This document shows, piece after piece, positions 16,001 through 26,804 of a DNA stretch of 64,000 nucleotides. Origin of the DNA: Membranipora membranacea (Eukaryota > Bryozoa > Gymnolaemata > Cheilostomatida > Membraniporidae). The first letter of the stretch is position 1, and every line of letters begins with the position of its first letter. Position numbers and translations under genes: made by a program. The notes below the pieces were generated by a model. The model had not been told where the DNA came from. It made no database searches and was given only the letters and a program-made list of their open reading frames with translations. Location: contig OU612066.1 of the NCBI GenBank assembly GCA_914767715.1, positions 8,501,001 to 8,565,000 on the forward strand, written 5' to 3'.

Positions 16001-19000
16001 CTCAGCCATGGCCCCTGGACTTACATGCCTTTACTTTGCCAATATCCAGTATCAATCACTGATACTGGACATTGGAAAAGTAAAGGTATGTAAGTCCCAG
16101 AGGCCTATGTCCTCAGTGCAGTTTAAATGAACAGTCAGGGTTGAACATATAGGTCTCACACGAGTCAGCCTACATACATCCATACCAATCATACATAGAA
16201 TAGAGGAGATAGGCTATCGACTACATACCAATAATCACATCAGTTGATAATCTAATCAACAGACAGCTACACATACACAAAAAGGGAACTACAACCCAAA
16301 AAAGGAAAGTAGCTCCACAACAGTCTCCTTACCTCAGTTTCCTTACCTCAGATGAGGTAGCACATCCTATTGATTTGTCGAAGAAATCGGTTTAAGGATG
16401 CCTCTAAATGTTAGGACCAGGGTTTAGACCAGGGAATGTGGTTTTAACAGCATGGCGCTGTTTAGGGTTGGGCGGTTTTCTGCCCTCTCATCTCACGGAT
16501 TGTCCGAGGCAGGAAACTGGCGTGGTAAACACTTTTGTTTGTGGCCACAGAGTTAGGTTCACCTCTGGCGGCTGCTCTGGTGGTCATTGTAGCGTTTTCC
16601 CTGTCTTCGGTGATTTCATCATATGCTTTAGAGAGAGCATGGTGTTGGTTCTCGTTCTGAAGAACTCTGGTGAGCAGACACAGCCGATGATTTTTCCGCC
16701 TTTCTTCCAGCGACCCAATTTCTAGCTGATTCCTGGCTTCGGTCACACTCGTACCACGGCCCTTCAGGTTACCTATGAATCTGATGGCGTCATTTTGCAC
16801 CAATTCTATCTTCTGTGCTGTTGTTTTGGTGGATGGGTCCCATACTGTGTCTGCGAATTCGAGGATTGGCCTACATAGGCTTGTGTATGCCAGTAGCTTG
16901 GCTTCCTTTGGTGCGCTATACATCAGATGTTTGATGCCTCCTAGGATTTTCCTAGATTTTCCACATTTTTTTTGGATGTGTTGGTCAAATTTTAGGTCTG
17001 ACTGAATGGTCACACCCAGGTATTTAGTGCTGGCTGTCCAGGCAAGAGGCGTTTCACCAAGCATATATGTAAGTTTGGGTTCGCATTGCCAAAGTTGATC
17101 GCGTGGCATTTCTTGTCGTTGAATGGCATTCTCCACTTCTCTGACCAGTGATATACTGCCTCAATGTTTTTTTGGAACCTCGCGGCATCCTCGGGATTGT
17201 CCACAGTTTGGTACAGCAGGGTGTCGTCGGCATAGAGACTGACTTTGCAGGTCAGGCTAGTTGGTAGATCGTTTATGTAGCACAGGAACAGGGTTGGGCC
17301 CAGTACTGATCCTTGCGGAACCCCTGATGTTACCGTGCACATTTGGGAACTCTTCCCTTTGAGTACTACAGATTGTTTCCTGTCAGACAGAAAATCACGA
17401 ATCCAGTTTATGAGATGGGCGTTTATTCCTGGTATTTGTTTTAGTTTCTGAAGGAGTAACAGGTGCGGTACTTTGTCGAAAGCTTTTTTGAAGTCCATAA
17501 CTATGGCGTGAGTGGTGTGTCCATCATCTGCTGCTTTTGCCAAGTCATTATAGGTGACACACAGTTGGGTTTCGCATGACAGTCCTCTTCGGAAGCCATG
17601 TTGTCGATGGTGGAGCACGTCATCAAGTGTCTTGTTCAGGAAATGCAACACTATGTGTTCCATCATTTTACAAGGGATACTTGTGAGTGAGATAGGCCTA
17701 TAATTGTTAGGGGTCTCAGAATCTCCTCCTTTATGTATAGGGGTTACATTGGCTGATTTCCACTGTTCCGGGAGTTTTCCTGCGTTCAGTGATGCTTTGT
17801 AGATCAGCGCCAGTGATGTGGCTGTGGTTTGTAAGTCAATTAGCATATCTGGCTTCCTGATTCCATCGGGCCCTGGTGATTTTCCGTTTGGTAGTTCTCG
17901 GATGAGCTTAGCCACCCCATCAGTTGTTATCTCTAGGCATTCGTCATCAGCTTCCATCCTCGGGAAGTCTCTGGCCAGGTAGCCTTCTTGGAACTGGCTG
18001 TGGAAAAAGCCATTTAGCAGTTCAGCGCATTCTTCGGGGTCCTCAGTCAAAACATTTTGTTTGTTTTTAAGCGTCAACAGTTTGGATTTGTTATTTTTGT
18101 TTGCACCAAGGAGTTTGAAGAATGGCTTGGAGTTCCCTTTCTTCAGTGGCTTGTATATTCTGTCTGTGTAGTACGCTCTACGGATAGTCTCCAGTTCTTT
18201 CTTTCCGTGTCTTCGTTCTTGCTTGTATTTGGTGTGGTCAAACTCATTTGAGGTGGACCTAAACTTGTGGTACGCTTTCCTTTGTTTATGTTGGAGCTTG
18301 AGGGCCCGTTTGTTGAACCATTCTGGTAGAGAAGGATGCCTTGGTTTTATCTTCTTGGTTGGGACATGTTTGTCCACACTTCTGGTGAGGTTTTCTGTGA
18401 AAATGTTCCACATTTCCTCAGGGTTACTCATCTCTACAAGTTTTTCATTTGTATTCTGCATATCCTCTTGGAACGATGTGTGGTCTGCTTGTTTGTAGAG
18501 CTTGATGGTGCGTGCCTCAGTGAGAGTAGGGTCAGTCTTTTGGTGGAGGCAAACAGTGATCAACGAGTGATCACTGAGGCCTGGGGAGATAACTTCAGTG
18601 TTTATCACGTATGTTGGTTGATTGGTGCATATTAGGTCCAGAGTATTTCCTAGTACGTGTGTCGGTCCAGCTACCAATTGCTTCATCCTGTGATCATGCA
18701 GCACATCAAGGAAGCGCTGGTGTATTTTCCTGAGAAGGATCTCGCTGGCCTATCGTTGTTGAACACACTTATGATGTTTCGCATGACCGGAAACATATAT
18801 AAGTAGAAATGATTATTTTTTGCTGCTATACTTGTTCATGGTGGTACAGTGGACTGAGTGTTGGACTTGGAGGAACTGTTCCGATCTACACTGTATTGCA
18901 CTGCTGTTAGTCACTACTTACAAACACTAGCTAGCTAGTGGAAGTTACTCTAGCAAGTGTTTGCAGATACTAGACACTCTCTGAGCAGGAACTGTGGTCC

Positions 19001-19273
19001 CCTTACTCCTGTCTTTCAGTAGAGAAGCCAGTAGGTAGAGTACTCAGTTCTTTCTCAGGGAGGGCAATCAAGAATCATCAAATTCAAGGTGTGGGAAAAG
19101 ATACCAATTCCAAAGTTAACTCCAATAATTATAAAACTTTGCTCAGTCAAGGCAAAACTGGATGATAAGTCTAACAAGTAATCTCACTTTCTGGCTTCTT
19201 CATCAAACACAAGGAATGATTTGGATTTCCTCCTTGAATTGCTCAACCTTTTCTGCTCAGCTTTTTTACCCAT
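13078..19273 (-). CDS. NOL12: Nucleolar protein 12 (RRP17 family)
   Basis: NOL12/Rrp17 proteins are small basic nucleolar factors in pre-rRNA processing (a 5'-3' exonuclease in yeast). Exons right to left: 19188-19273, 15773-15878, 14798-15001, 13697-13791 and 13078-13249. They are phase-consistent and total 220 residues (human 213). The family core spans the first junctions: LVFDEEARKEWLTSFSKRKK, then a Lys/Glu-rich coiled coil (EEKARQRTE, FREKIKKKEAKYLEHI) and SYQCGERTVEITEYDFD. An acidic stretch (SEEEEDAEEQQ) and a strongly basic tail follow. Exon 1 is very short and was placed by reading the family motif across the intron. Intron 1 (15879-19187) is swollen by a LINE insertion in the same orientation. 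Intron 3 carries an inverted-repeat transposon. Confidence 0.9.
14272..14658. mobile_element. Non-autonomous TIR element in NOL12 intron 3
   Basis: Perfect 22-bp terminal inverted repeats (14272-14293 and 14637-14658, each containing AAAGGGCAACCAAGG or its complement) bracket ~343 bp without coding capacity. No clear target duplication is visible, so the superfamily is not assigned. Confidence 0.7.
16010..16105. repeat. Long intronic hairpin (arms ~45 nt, 5-nt loop)
   Basis: In NOL12 intron 1, between exon 2 and the LINE. The left arm from 16010 and the right arm to 16105 are near-complementary with few mismatches, and the innermost AGTATCA/TGATACT closes on a 5-nt loop. The size would suit either a tiny fold-back transposon or a microRNA-like precursor. 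The sequence cannot decide between them. Confidence 0.65.
16320..18780 (-). mobile_element. 5'-truncated LINE (CR1/L2-like) in NOL12 intron 1
   Basis: A non-LTR retrotransposon on the NOL12 coding strand. It starts inside the endonuclease domain (the LSDHSLITV segment is kept, upstream part lost) and runs through the reverse transcriptase to a 3' tail near 16320-16370, where an approximate 14-bp unit (CTGAGGTAAGGA-type) is repeated. Short terminal repeats of this kind are typical of CR1/L2 elements. Clade assignment is from memory of conserved motifs. Confidence 0.85.
16462..18704 (-). pseudogene. LINE ORF2 remnant: endonuclease end plus reverse transcriptase
   Basis: Read in two overlapping frames, 17010-18704 then 16462-17136, so there is a frameshift around 17060-17100, after the KKCHAINFGN segment. 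Reverse-transcriptase landmarks in order: NYRPISLTSIPCKMMEHIV, AIVMDFKKAFDKVPH (motif A Asp), GVPQGSVLGPTLFLCYINDL (motif B), SLYADDTLLY (YADD, ~17223-17234), then STKYLGVTIQSDL and the thumb-like RPILEFADTVWDP. A second frame break upstream near 18740 interrupts the endonuclease. The catalytic residues are kept but the reading frame is broken, so the copy is dead yet fairly recent. Confidence 0.85.
18838..18910 (+). repeat. tRNA-like sequence, possible SINE head
   Basis: TGGTACAGTGGACTGAGTG resembles an A box and CTGTTCCGATCTAC a degenerate B box ~32 bases later, the spacing of tRNA-derived promoters. It does not fold into a clean tRNA, so a SINE or tRNA pseudogene is more likely. NOL12 intron 1, upstream of the LINE. 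Confidence 0.35.
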
Positions 19274-19948
19274 GCTCACTTTTTGATTTCAACCAGTTGC
19301 TCTAAAATGTTTTGCGATTGGATTACATTCGATTGTTTCATCTTAAAATAGAGTGCAACCAGGTGCTAATTTCAAACAACCTTGACATTGAAATCAATAA
19401 AAAATATTATTCCATGTATTTTTAGAGTTGTCTAACTAGTCTGAAAATTGGGCTCTGGAGAGACAACTTCTCACTCAAAATCGCCAGGGAGGTGTAGCCA
19501 ATGTGTTGCAAAAATTGGGGATTGAAACGTCGCAGCTAGATACACAGCTTTTTAGGTATTCCTCCACATTTACAGAGGGAACAATCTTGTTCTAGGATTC
19601 ATCTTTCTCTCAACTTTTACACCATTAGACTAGTGATAGCAATACAATCAATCACCCCTTATTGGTATCATGAATTAGGGAGTTCGGCTTTCATGTCAAC
19701 TCAATATACAAAATAGTTCCTTCTGGTTTCGGAGATATATTTTGAAAATATGCGCGTCAAGGCACTGCATTACCTGACTTTTTTTACCTGACTCTAACAT
19801 CAACATATTTTTGCCCAGGATGCTATCCTGGGCGGCAGCCCGGCAGTCTGCCCAGGCTAGACTATACTAATAGTCTCTATCTTTCCGTACGACGGCCCGT
19901 CGGGAGGGTAGCCTGTTGGTTCAGTCTATGCCCAGGCTACCAGTATGC

Positions 19949-20310
19949 TAGGTGCTACTTAAATTCATCTGTCCAATATGAAATACGCAGAGATATGGCC
20001 ACTGTTTCAATTTTATTGAATAAACCTTTATAAATATTTCTCAACAGCAACAAAATCAAAGAAGCAGCTTTTAAAATGAAGGAAAATGAGAAGAATCAAT
20101 TTATCGATTCATGTTAACAAACAAATAGTGAAACTCCCAAATACACTAAGGAATCACAATTGGCGCTAGGTGCTACTTCAATTTATATGTCCAATATGCA
20201 GAGATATAGTCATTATGTCGAAAAAAAGTTAACATGTAACAACAATTGAAATAAAAATCTTTTAAAATGAATAAAATCTTGAAGAAACTGATCGTGCCGT
20301 CAGCAGAAAT
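19949..20310. repeat. Two ~150-bp diverged direct repeats
   Basis: GCTAGGTGCTACTT, TGTCCAATATG, GCAGAGATAT and CTTTTAAAATGAA recur in the same order in 19949-20105 and 20164-20310. The second copy is shorter by small deletions. It may be a local duplication or two copies of one element inserted side by side. Confidence 0.65.
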
Positions 20311-20423
20311 GCGGATAGCCTAAGTTAATTCTCTGAACAATTTTACAGATTGCTCAGAGTAGTTTAAAAAGAATCTTTTCCAGGTTTATAATATAAATAT
20401 TAAATATGTATATATATAATATT

Positions 20424-20429
20424 TTTATT
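20424..20429 (-). terminator. Candidate ABHD17 poly(A) signal
   Basis: AATAAA on the minus strand, 45 bases after the ABHD17 stop codon, within a very AT-rich tract. Confidence 0.45.
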
Positions 20430-20473
20430 TTCCCCTTTTTTCCCATCTTCAATTTTTTCAAGTATTTCAGCTA

Positions 20474-21835
20474 TCATTTCTTTCCCTTTTTATTATCACT
20501 GGCTTTCGTTTCTTTCTTCTCCTCCTGCTCATCCTCATCATTCCCGTGTTTTGATCCTTGTAACTTTGGCAGATCCTTATCCACCAGCTTTTTTAGTCTC
20601 TCCAGGTATGCACCGTAGAGCTCCACATCGTTGTGACCGGCACCTTCAACCCATAGAGGCTCCACAGTAACAGGAAGTTTGTCATAGATCTCAAGTCCGT
20701 GTGAGAAATCTATAACTTCATCATCAGTGCCGTGTATTACCATTACTGGAGACTTTATGTTTTTGATTTTGTCGATACTAAAATAATAGCGTACATAGTA
20801 TTTTAATTAGCAAAATCAATGTATGCATGGATCTTTCCCTCAAATTATGCCTGATATTTTGGAAGTCTGGAGTGGTCTATTGGTTACGGTGTAGAATTGC
20901 GATCCTTTCATTCATTATCTTTAGACAGGTCCTTGTGGAACTGGAGGTTCTTTGAATGTTTACTCACCTCACATGTGATAATAACTTAATCTACTGTCTG
21001 CGTCAACTTTCTCAAATGTAAAGCAAAGAACTAAAGGGGTTTTATTCATTGCTTCATTGCAGAAAGGGGGCAAAACACTGGAAGGTTTAGCATTTTTTTA
21101 CTGCCTCATTCTCATTCTCAAATCTCAGTTTCAGCCTGATGAGCGAAGACTTGCAAGCGTTGAATCGTGATCGTTTAGGTTAACTTACTTCACAAATGAG
21201 TCACAGCAGTATGTCCTGCGGGTGTCTGGACAAGCCACCCTCAATCCTGACATCAGGGCTGAGTGTAGAACTACAACCGCCACATCATATCTTGTAGCTA
21301 AATCCACGGTCGGCACAGTACCGATACTCTGTCCATACAAAATAATGTTCTCAGGATTTTGGTTGTATCTCGTTCGCAAGACGAAGAAGGCAGCGTCAAT
21401 ATCATGGTACATGTTAGATTCAGATGGCTTGCCATCGCTGACACCGTACCCAGAATAATCATAACTGAAAATGTTGCACTTCAACCTTGTTCCTAATCCA
21501 ATGAAGAAGCTAGACATTTGTCCAAGATCCACAGCATTTCCATGGCTAAATAGCAGAGTATACCTAGAAGTACCCTGACACCGCACAAACATAACTCCTA
21601 TCTTGTTGCCCCTCTTTGTCTTTGCTTTGAATATTTCTATGCAATCCAGTTCTTTTTGGCTGTATTGAAATTCAGCTCGGTCAGAAAGATGTAAACTATA
21701 GGAAGCTCCATTATCATCAGTGCTTGCAGTATAAGACGGTTCAGGTGGCAGAAATGCCAACTTTGAAGCAATACTCCCTGGAAATGGTGGACAGCAAAAC
21801 AGGCAGCAAAACTCTCCACAGCTCAGGGTATTCAT
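20474..21835 (-). CDS. ABHD17: ABHD17-type depalmitoylase (alpha/beta hydrolase)
   Basis: ABHD17 enzymes remove S-palmitate from membrane proteins such as Ras and PSD-95 and are themselves anchored by palmitoylated N-terminal cysteines. Exons 21189-21835 and 20474-20777 give 316 residues (human paralogues 288-329). The N-terminus is Cys-rich ([15 protein letters not shown]). HGNAVDLGQ forms the oxyanion region, GQSIG carries the nucleophile (S170), [10 protein letters not shown] the acid (D235) and GAGHND the His (H264). The body matches the family closely, including [10 protein letters not shown] and [10 protein letters not shown]. The last ~25 residues form a charged Glu/Lys tail absent from vertebrate forms I recall. 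The ABHD17A, B or C split is vertebrate-specific, so no letter is given. Confidence 0.95.
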
Positions 21836-23326
21836 TTCTTAAAATATTTCAAGTCCTGAACTTGCTGTCACTAACGTCAACAGTATCTTCTCTAAGTCAG
21901 CGACTTTAAGCTGTGATTAAGGAAAGTTTTGATAATACACTATGCACCTCTCCAAGTCTTACTAAGTGTGATGACTCTATATCATGGCCATGGCTCTGTA
22001 ATTGTGGATTTCCATTGTCAATTACTGTGAACACTGCTACTGCACATCAGAGGACGGGCAGGATTTGTTTTTAATGAGACCTGAACAGCAAACAGCAAAA
22101 TTGGAATCATCAGTACTAATATAACTGACACAATAGTAGTTAACTTCGGATCTCTTAGACAGCTAGTCATAAAAAAATCGATCTTCGGTCAGAACAAGTT
22201 TAATTAAAAGCAGAAAGCTGAGGCTGGAGCTCAGTTTTGTTCAGGGCAATATCCCGCTAGGTAATGATGATAATATTATTTCAAAAATAATGATGCCCTC
22301 ATTGTGGTATCGAAACCAATATAACTTGCATTTAAGGGCCCTGTATTTCAGGTCTGGCACTAATCGTTGTGCTGACTCGCAGCCAACACGCATTTTATAT
22401 CAATGAGACAATCAGCATTTTTTCTACAGACCAAAATCTGGGACATTATGTGAGCGCAGTCATGAATTATGATCATTATGGGTTTTTCTGCCACTGAACA
22501 AAATGTTTCGATATTATTGCAATCAATGAGTTACAATAGAAGGTACAAGTACAATCGACATACACTGCCAAACATGGTTTTACAATAAAGTGGTTTCGCA
22601 TGGCAGCGTTGATTAAATGGTTTCTTTTCAGCTAAAGCAAGCATGAATTGTGGAACAACCTTGCCTAGTCAGAGTTTTTATAACAATCAGTATATTAATC
22701 ACAGGTCAGAGATCCAGAATTATAAAACATGGCTGAGAGAACAATAGGCCAATAGAGTAATAGTATATTTATCCTTTTCTGAACACAAGCAATATAAATA
22801 AACCCAGTATGACATAGGATTAATGGCTAATCTCAATAGGCTTCAATGAAGTCTTTATCAAAGTTTCTTCAGAATTATAAATAGTGCAAGTCATGATCAG
22901 CACAGCATTTTTTATCTATGTAAACTATTTTCGCATGTACCTGTCCTCAGGCAGGTCCGTAGTTCTTCAAAAAGTTTGTGCATTGGCCATACCAGCAAGC
23001 ATTTTTATATTAATCATCACTAAGCAATTGAATATTTCAACTTTAAAAAGATTTTTTTGATTTTATTGATTGATCGCTGCAATTCCATCCAAAACCTTTT
23101 TTTTCCTGAGAGATTCAGATGGGGGAGTACAAGCTATCTAAGTCAGTACAAAACAGCAATAAAGAGAAAAAAAACACTGTCAACGTGAATCACGAAAAAA
23201 AGACTCTTCTGCGTTTGGTTGGCCAAACCAGAGCAATGCAGAGTAAGATGATTCATCAATAAAAAATACCAATAGAAATTAAAAGAGTCATTATACATGT
23301 CAAATTTTGAGATTTGAGGCTAAAAT
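21836..23326. other. Spacer between ABHD17 and the FMN reductase-like gene
   Basis: AT-rich, no exon, repeat family or strong motif recognised. Presumably ABHD17 promoter on the left and 3' untranslated sequence of the flavoprotein gene on the right. Confidence 0.5.
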
Positions 23327-25298
23327 TTACAGTGCAGAGTCTTGATCCCGTGCTGTTTTCAGAGCTTTAGTATACCACTCTAATTCTGTGAGGTGTTTCT
23401 CTGCTCCCGATATCATATGGTCATCAGTCGCGTTACCGTCAGCATCCAAACTGTTCTGTACACGAGGCATACCGAATATGTTAGGTATGTTCACTGTGTT
23501 AATCTCTGCTAGCATACACCGAGCCTGCATGGCAGATCTTATCCCTCCATACATCCCTGTGAAAAAAGATGATCATCAATATTTCCAATAGGCAGTGTGA
23601 TGGCGTTTCCTGTGTGTAGAAGAGTACAGTACTACGGTACCAAATTTGCGAAGTAGGATATGTCATAAGTATTCACACAATGCAGTTTAGCCAGTGGTTG
23701 GTGAACATAGATCAGCTTGAATTCTTCAGATTATTGATATTTATGTGATATTCAGCGATACTAAGTGGTTTGAGGGGGCTAACATCAAGGATATTTTATC
23801 TGCATTAGTAGTTAGATTCATGACATTTTTTATCGAACAGACAGTTATTGTGAGACTGGAGAAAATTTCGAGGTATGATATGTGTCTGAGTATGACAGGT
23901 TCCATTAGAATATTTTGCTACAGTTGAAATCTTTCTTTATAGACATAGATATAATTATGTCTGCCCTAAATATTCTCGGCAAAGCCAGAGGATTAATTAA
24001 TAAGCAGTTATTTGTACTAGAGAATAGATGGCGTAAAAGTTATCTACCTATAATGTTGTACTTTGATAAACATTCTGGAGCTTGACAATATGGAGAGTAT
24101 AATTTGAAATCTAAACAAAACCGAATTCATCTGTGGGAATTATATGCCGCATTTCAGATGAACAAGAAATGTATGTTAAGTAACTGTAGATGTAGTCGAG
24201 TGCTCAGACGGCTTCAATGTGAGTTGGTGACATTACATTATCATATGGGTGGTTGATAATGTAATGCCACTAACTCGCATTGCAGACGTCTGAGCACTTG
24301 CTTAGATCTAATATCACACTTACCAGGAGAGTAGCATACTATACTGCTCGGGCGTTTGGCAAAGGAGCCAGGTGGGAAATGGTCAATTACATTCAGTAAT
24401 CCTGGCGGCAGGCAGTGATTGTATTCACAGGTTATAATAATGAAAGCATCCGCAGCTTTAATCTTAGCTAGAAAATAAAAGAATTCATTCCATATATGTA
24501 ATCCTGTATTACAACTTTTAATCCCAGTGCATTCTTCCCAACATTATGTCATTTAAAATCAATTGGTGTTTAGAAGTAGGAATAAGCAGAGATCACACAG
24601 CAGAAACCTGAATCTGAGACATCAGTAGAAAACAAACTTGAGCCATTTTAAGTCAAACTTCAGTCAGCAGTTATCATTTATTCAGATGCTGCGATGAATT
24701 TACAGAAAAAAATAAGTAGACAAGAATGTGAAATAATATCAAAAAGAGGGTAAAGTGATTCAGGAGCTCTGATACAGACCGACAGACCTCTTCCAATTTC
24801 CACATTGCAGGTAAGTAAATGTACATGTAATTGGCTGGGGGAAGTGCCTCTGTATACTCTTTATTCAGTTTGTGATTATTTTGTGGTGTTATACTAAGCC
24901 AGTGATTTTAATCACTTACCGTGAATTTGGTGAAGAATCGCAGGAGCTTCTGATTGATTCTGATAAAAGAAAATTGGTTTCTTCATAATCGGTAGATCCA
25001 ACTCCATAGGGTCTGCATAAAAAGTACATACATTTTAATTTAATAGGCTTCAGGATCTGTTCATTCAAAAAGCCACAGTATTAATTTAAGAGGCTTTAAG
25101 GACTTACAAACATAGCACTTATTCCCTCACACTCTGCACACACAAAAATGTATTATTACATACGTACGTACCCACAATATCTACATCCCAATCTCTTTTC
25201 TTAAGCTGGCTTGTCATGAAAGTTGAAACCCTGTCTGCCATTCGCCCTTCTCTAGCACTTCCTATAAACACCAGGGCTTTCAGCTTCTGAGATGCCAT
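23327..25298 (-). CDS. NADPH-dependent FMN reductase-like flavoprotein
   Basis: A flavodoxin-fold protein of the NADPH-dependent FMN reductase family, which uses NAD(P)H to reduce FMN, azo or quinone substrates. Exons right to left: 25172-25298, 24920-25012, 24324-24467 and 23327-23556. Phases are 1, 1, 1 and the product is 197 residues, normal for the family. The phosphate-binding loop is GSAREGRMADRV (residues 13-24), the dimer/active-site loop is IIITCEYNHCLPPGLLNVID, and the C-terminal flavin-binding GMYGGIRSAMQAR matches the family's GG(x)RA-like element. No signal or transit peptide, so probably cytosolic. Such genes are patchy in animals and often resemble bacterial or fungal proteins, but introns show this copy is resident. 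Substrate unknown. Confidence 0.88.
24187..24310. repeat. Long intronic hairpin next to a splice donor
   Basis: Left arm 24187-24243 pairs with right arm 24254-24310 across a 10-nt loop. The core AGTGCTCAGACG and CATTACATTATCA blocks match exactly, with a handful of mismatches between. On the transcribed minus strand the hairpin begins ~13 nt after the donor of exon 3 (GT at 24322-24323). It could be a fold-back element, a microRNA-like precursor or a splicing modifier. Confidence 0.7.
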
Positions 25299-26191
25299 TA
25301 TTATGTAGATTTCTCTCTCTGAAATGTAAGGATAGAAAAAAGCTAAAATATGGATTGTGGATTAACTGGATATCAGCAATGGCAACAAGAAACACATTGA
25401 AATGAAACATTATAGAAAAAACTTTACAGTTCATCTAATTAAAGGATCAGTGCCTATTCTACCCAAGCAGCTTGTTATTGTTACCACAGTCAGGTTAATA
25501 AGGACAGGAATCCTTGCACAACAAACAATGTATGTAATTCGGTCTAATTAGTGGCTCAATTATCTGTATAGTTAGAAATATAGTCAAATAATTTATTTAC
25601 AACTGAACTCATGAATGTAATCAATGTGTTGGCTTTGAGTTTGACTGCCAATCATGAATCATCAGAGCAAGGAGTTAACTCCTTGATCAGAGCAAACTGC
25701 AAAACCACTCTCAGCTCTATAATAATAGCTGACAGTGAAATAAAAGACAATTAACCTAGGTTACCAAAATTATCGCAGAAACAGCTTCTTTGTTATAATT
25801 GTTTGTTTCAATGGATTAACCAGAGATGGACATAGACTATGTGATCAACTGAGTTCATTGATGAGATCAACTGCTGAAGTGAAACCACACAATGCTTACT
25901 CTCAGTTTCATTTTGTGTCACAGCAGCTGATTGGTTGCTTATATTTACATGGGGTTACTACAGTGAAAATTAGCAATCATGAGGAGGTTTTCATACATCA
26001 CGCTCTTTTCTTTTCAATTAAGTTTCATCTCAGCTTAATTAATTCTGAAAGATTAATTTTAAGAGTTAAATGTGATGAGTGGGAAGAAACAAACATATAT
26101 TCCTTCACAGGTTTTTACTTTAAAGACTTCCAAATCTGACTGGAGAAAAACTACTAATTTGTAAGAAACCAACACATTACTAAGAGCAATC
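25299..26191. other. Divergent spacer, flavoprotein gene and ATP5IF1
   Basis: 893 bp between two starts that point away from each other, so it should contain both promoters. AT-rich. I see no CCAAT cluster, CRE or TATA box placed convincingly. Confidence 0.5.
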
Positions 26192-26749
26192 ATGGCTATG
26201 CAGAGAGTTTTTCAACAAGCTTTCAAGCTTCCAAGGTAAGTACCTCTCATTGGTTAGTGCATCTCTCACAAATGTCTGAAAAGTTTTGAATACCAGAAAT
26301 AGGTTACAGTACACATTACACAAGATTATGCAATTGATGTTCATAAATAATAAATAAGTTTTGCAGGGAAGAGAATTGTTGATTGTTGTCACAATTAAAT
26401 GAGTGTGTGCAACTTGATGCAATCCAAGGACTCAAGTCAATGAGTATGCATGTGCTGCATGGATACATGACAACACTCAGTGACATGCCAAAAATGAATA
26501 AATAATAATTATAACATTATATGCACAAGCACACATCTCTCAGTTCATAGATAGATAGAATAGATAGATAGGTTGATGCAAGCTAGCATGCATCAATCTG
26601 CAAAACATAAAATAAGGCCTAGTGCAGCTATACACCATGTGTGTTGTCATTATTATAATGCTGCAAATGCTAAGTGAAAGAAATACATAGCACAATGAGT
26701 TACAAGATTCACACCAGACCAGGCACCCACCCATGCACCTGCACACACG

Positions 26750-26804
<55 letters not shown>

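Larger units (their letters stand above)
19274..20473. other. Spacer between NOL12 start and ABHD17 end
   Basis: No exon seen. It holds the NOL12 promoter region, a GC-richer patch near 19815-19945 with repeated CCCAGGCTA words, and a pair of direct repeats (19949-20105 and 20164-20310). Confidence 0.6.

Noticed and set aside
18057-18635. Several plus-strand open frames across the LINE
   Set aside because: Shadows of the antisense reverse-transcriptase frame; protein content is meaningless.
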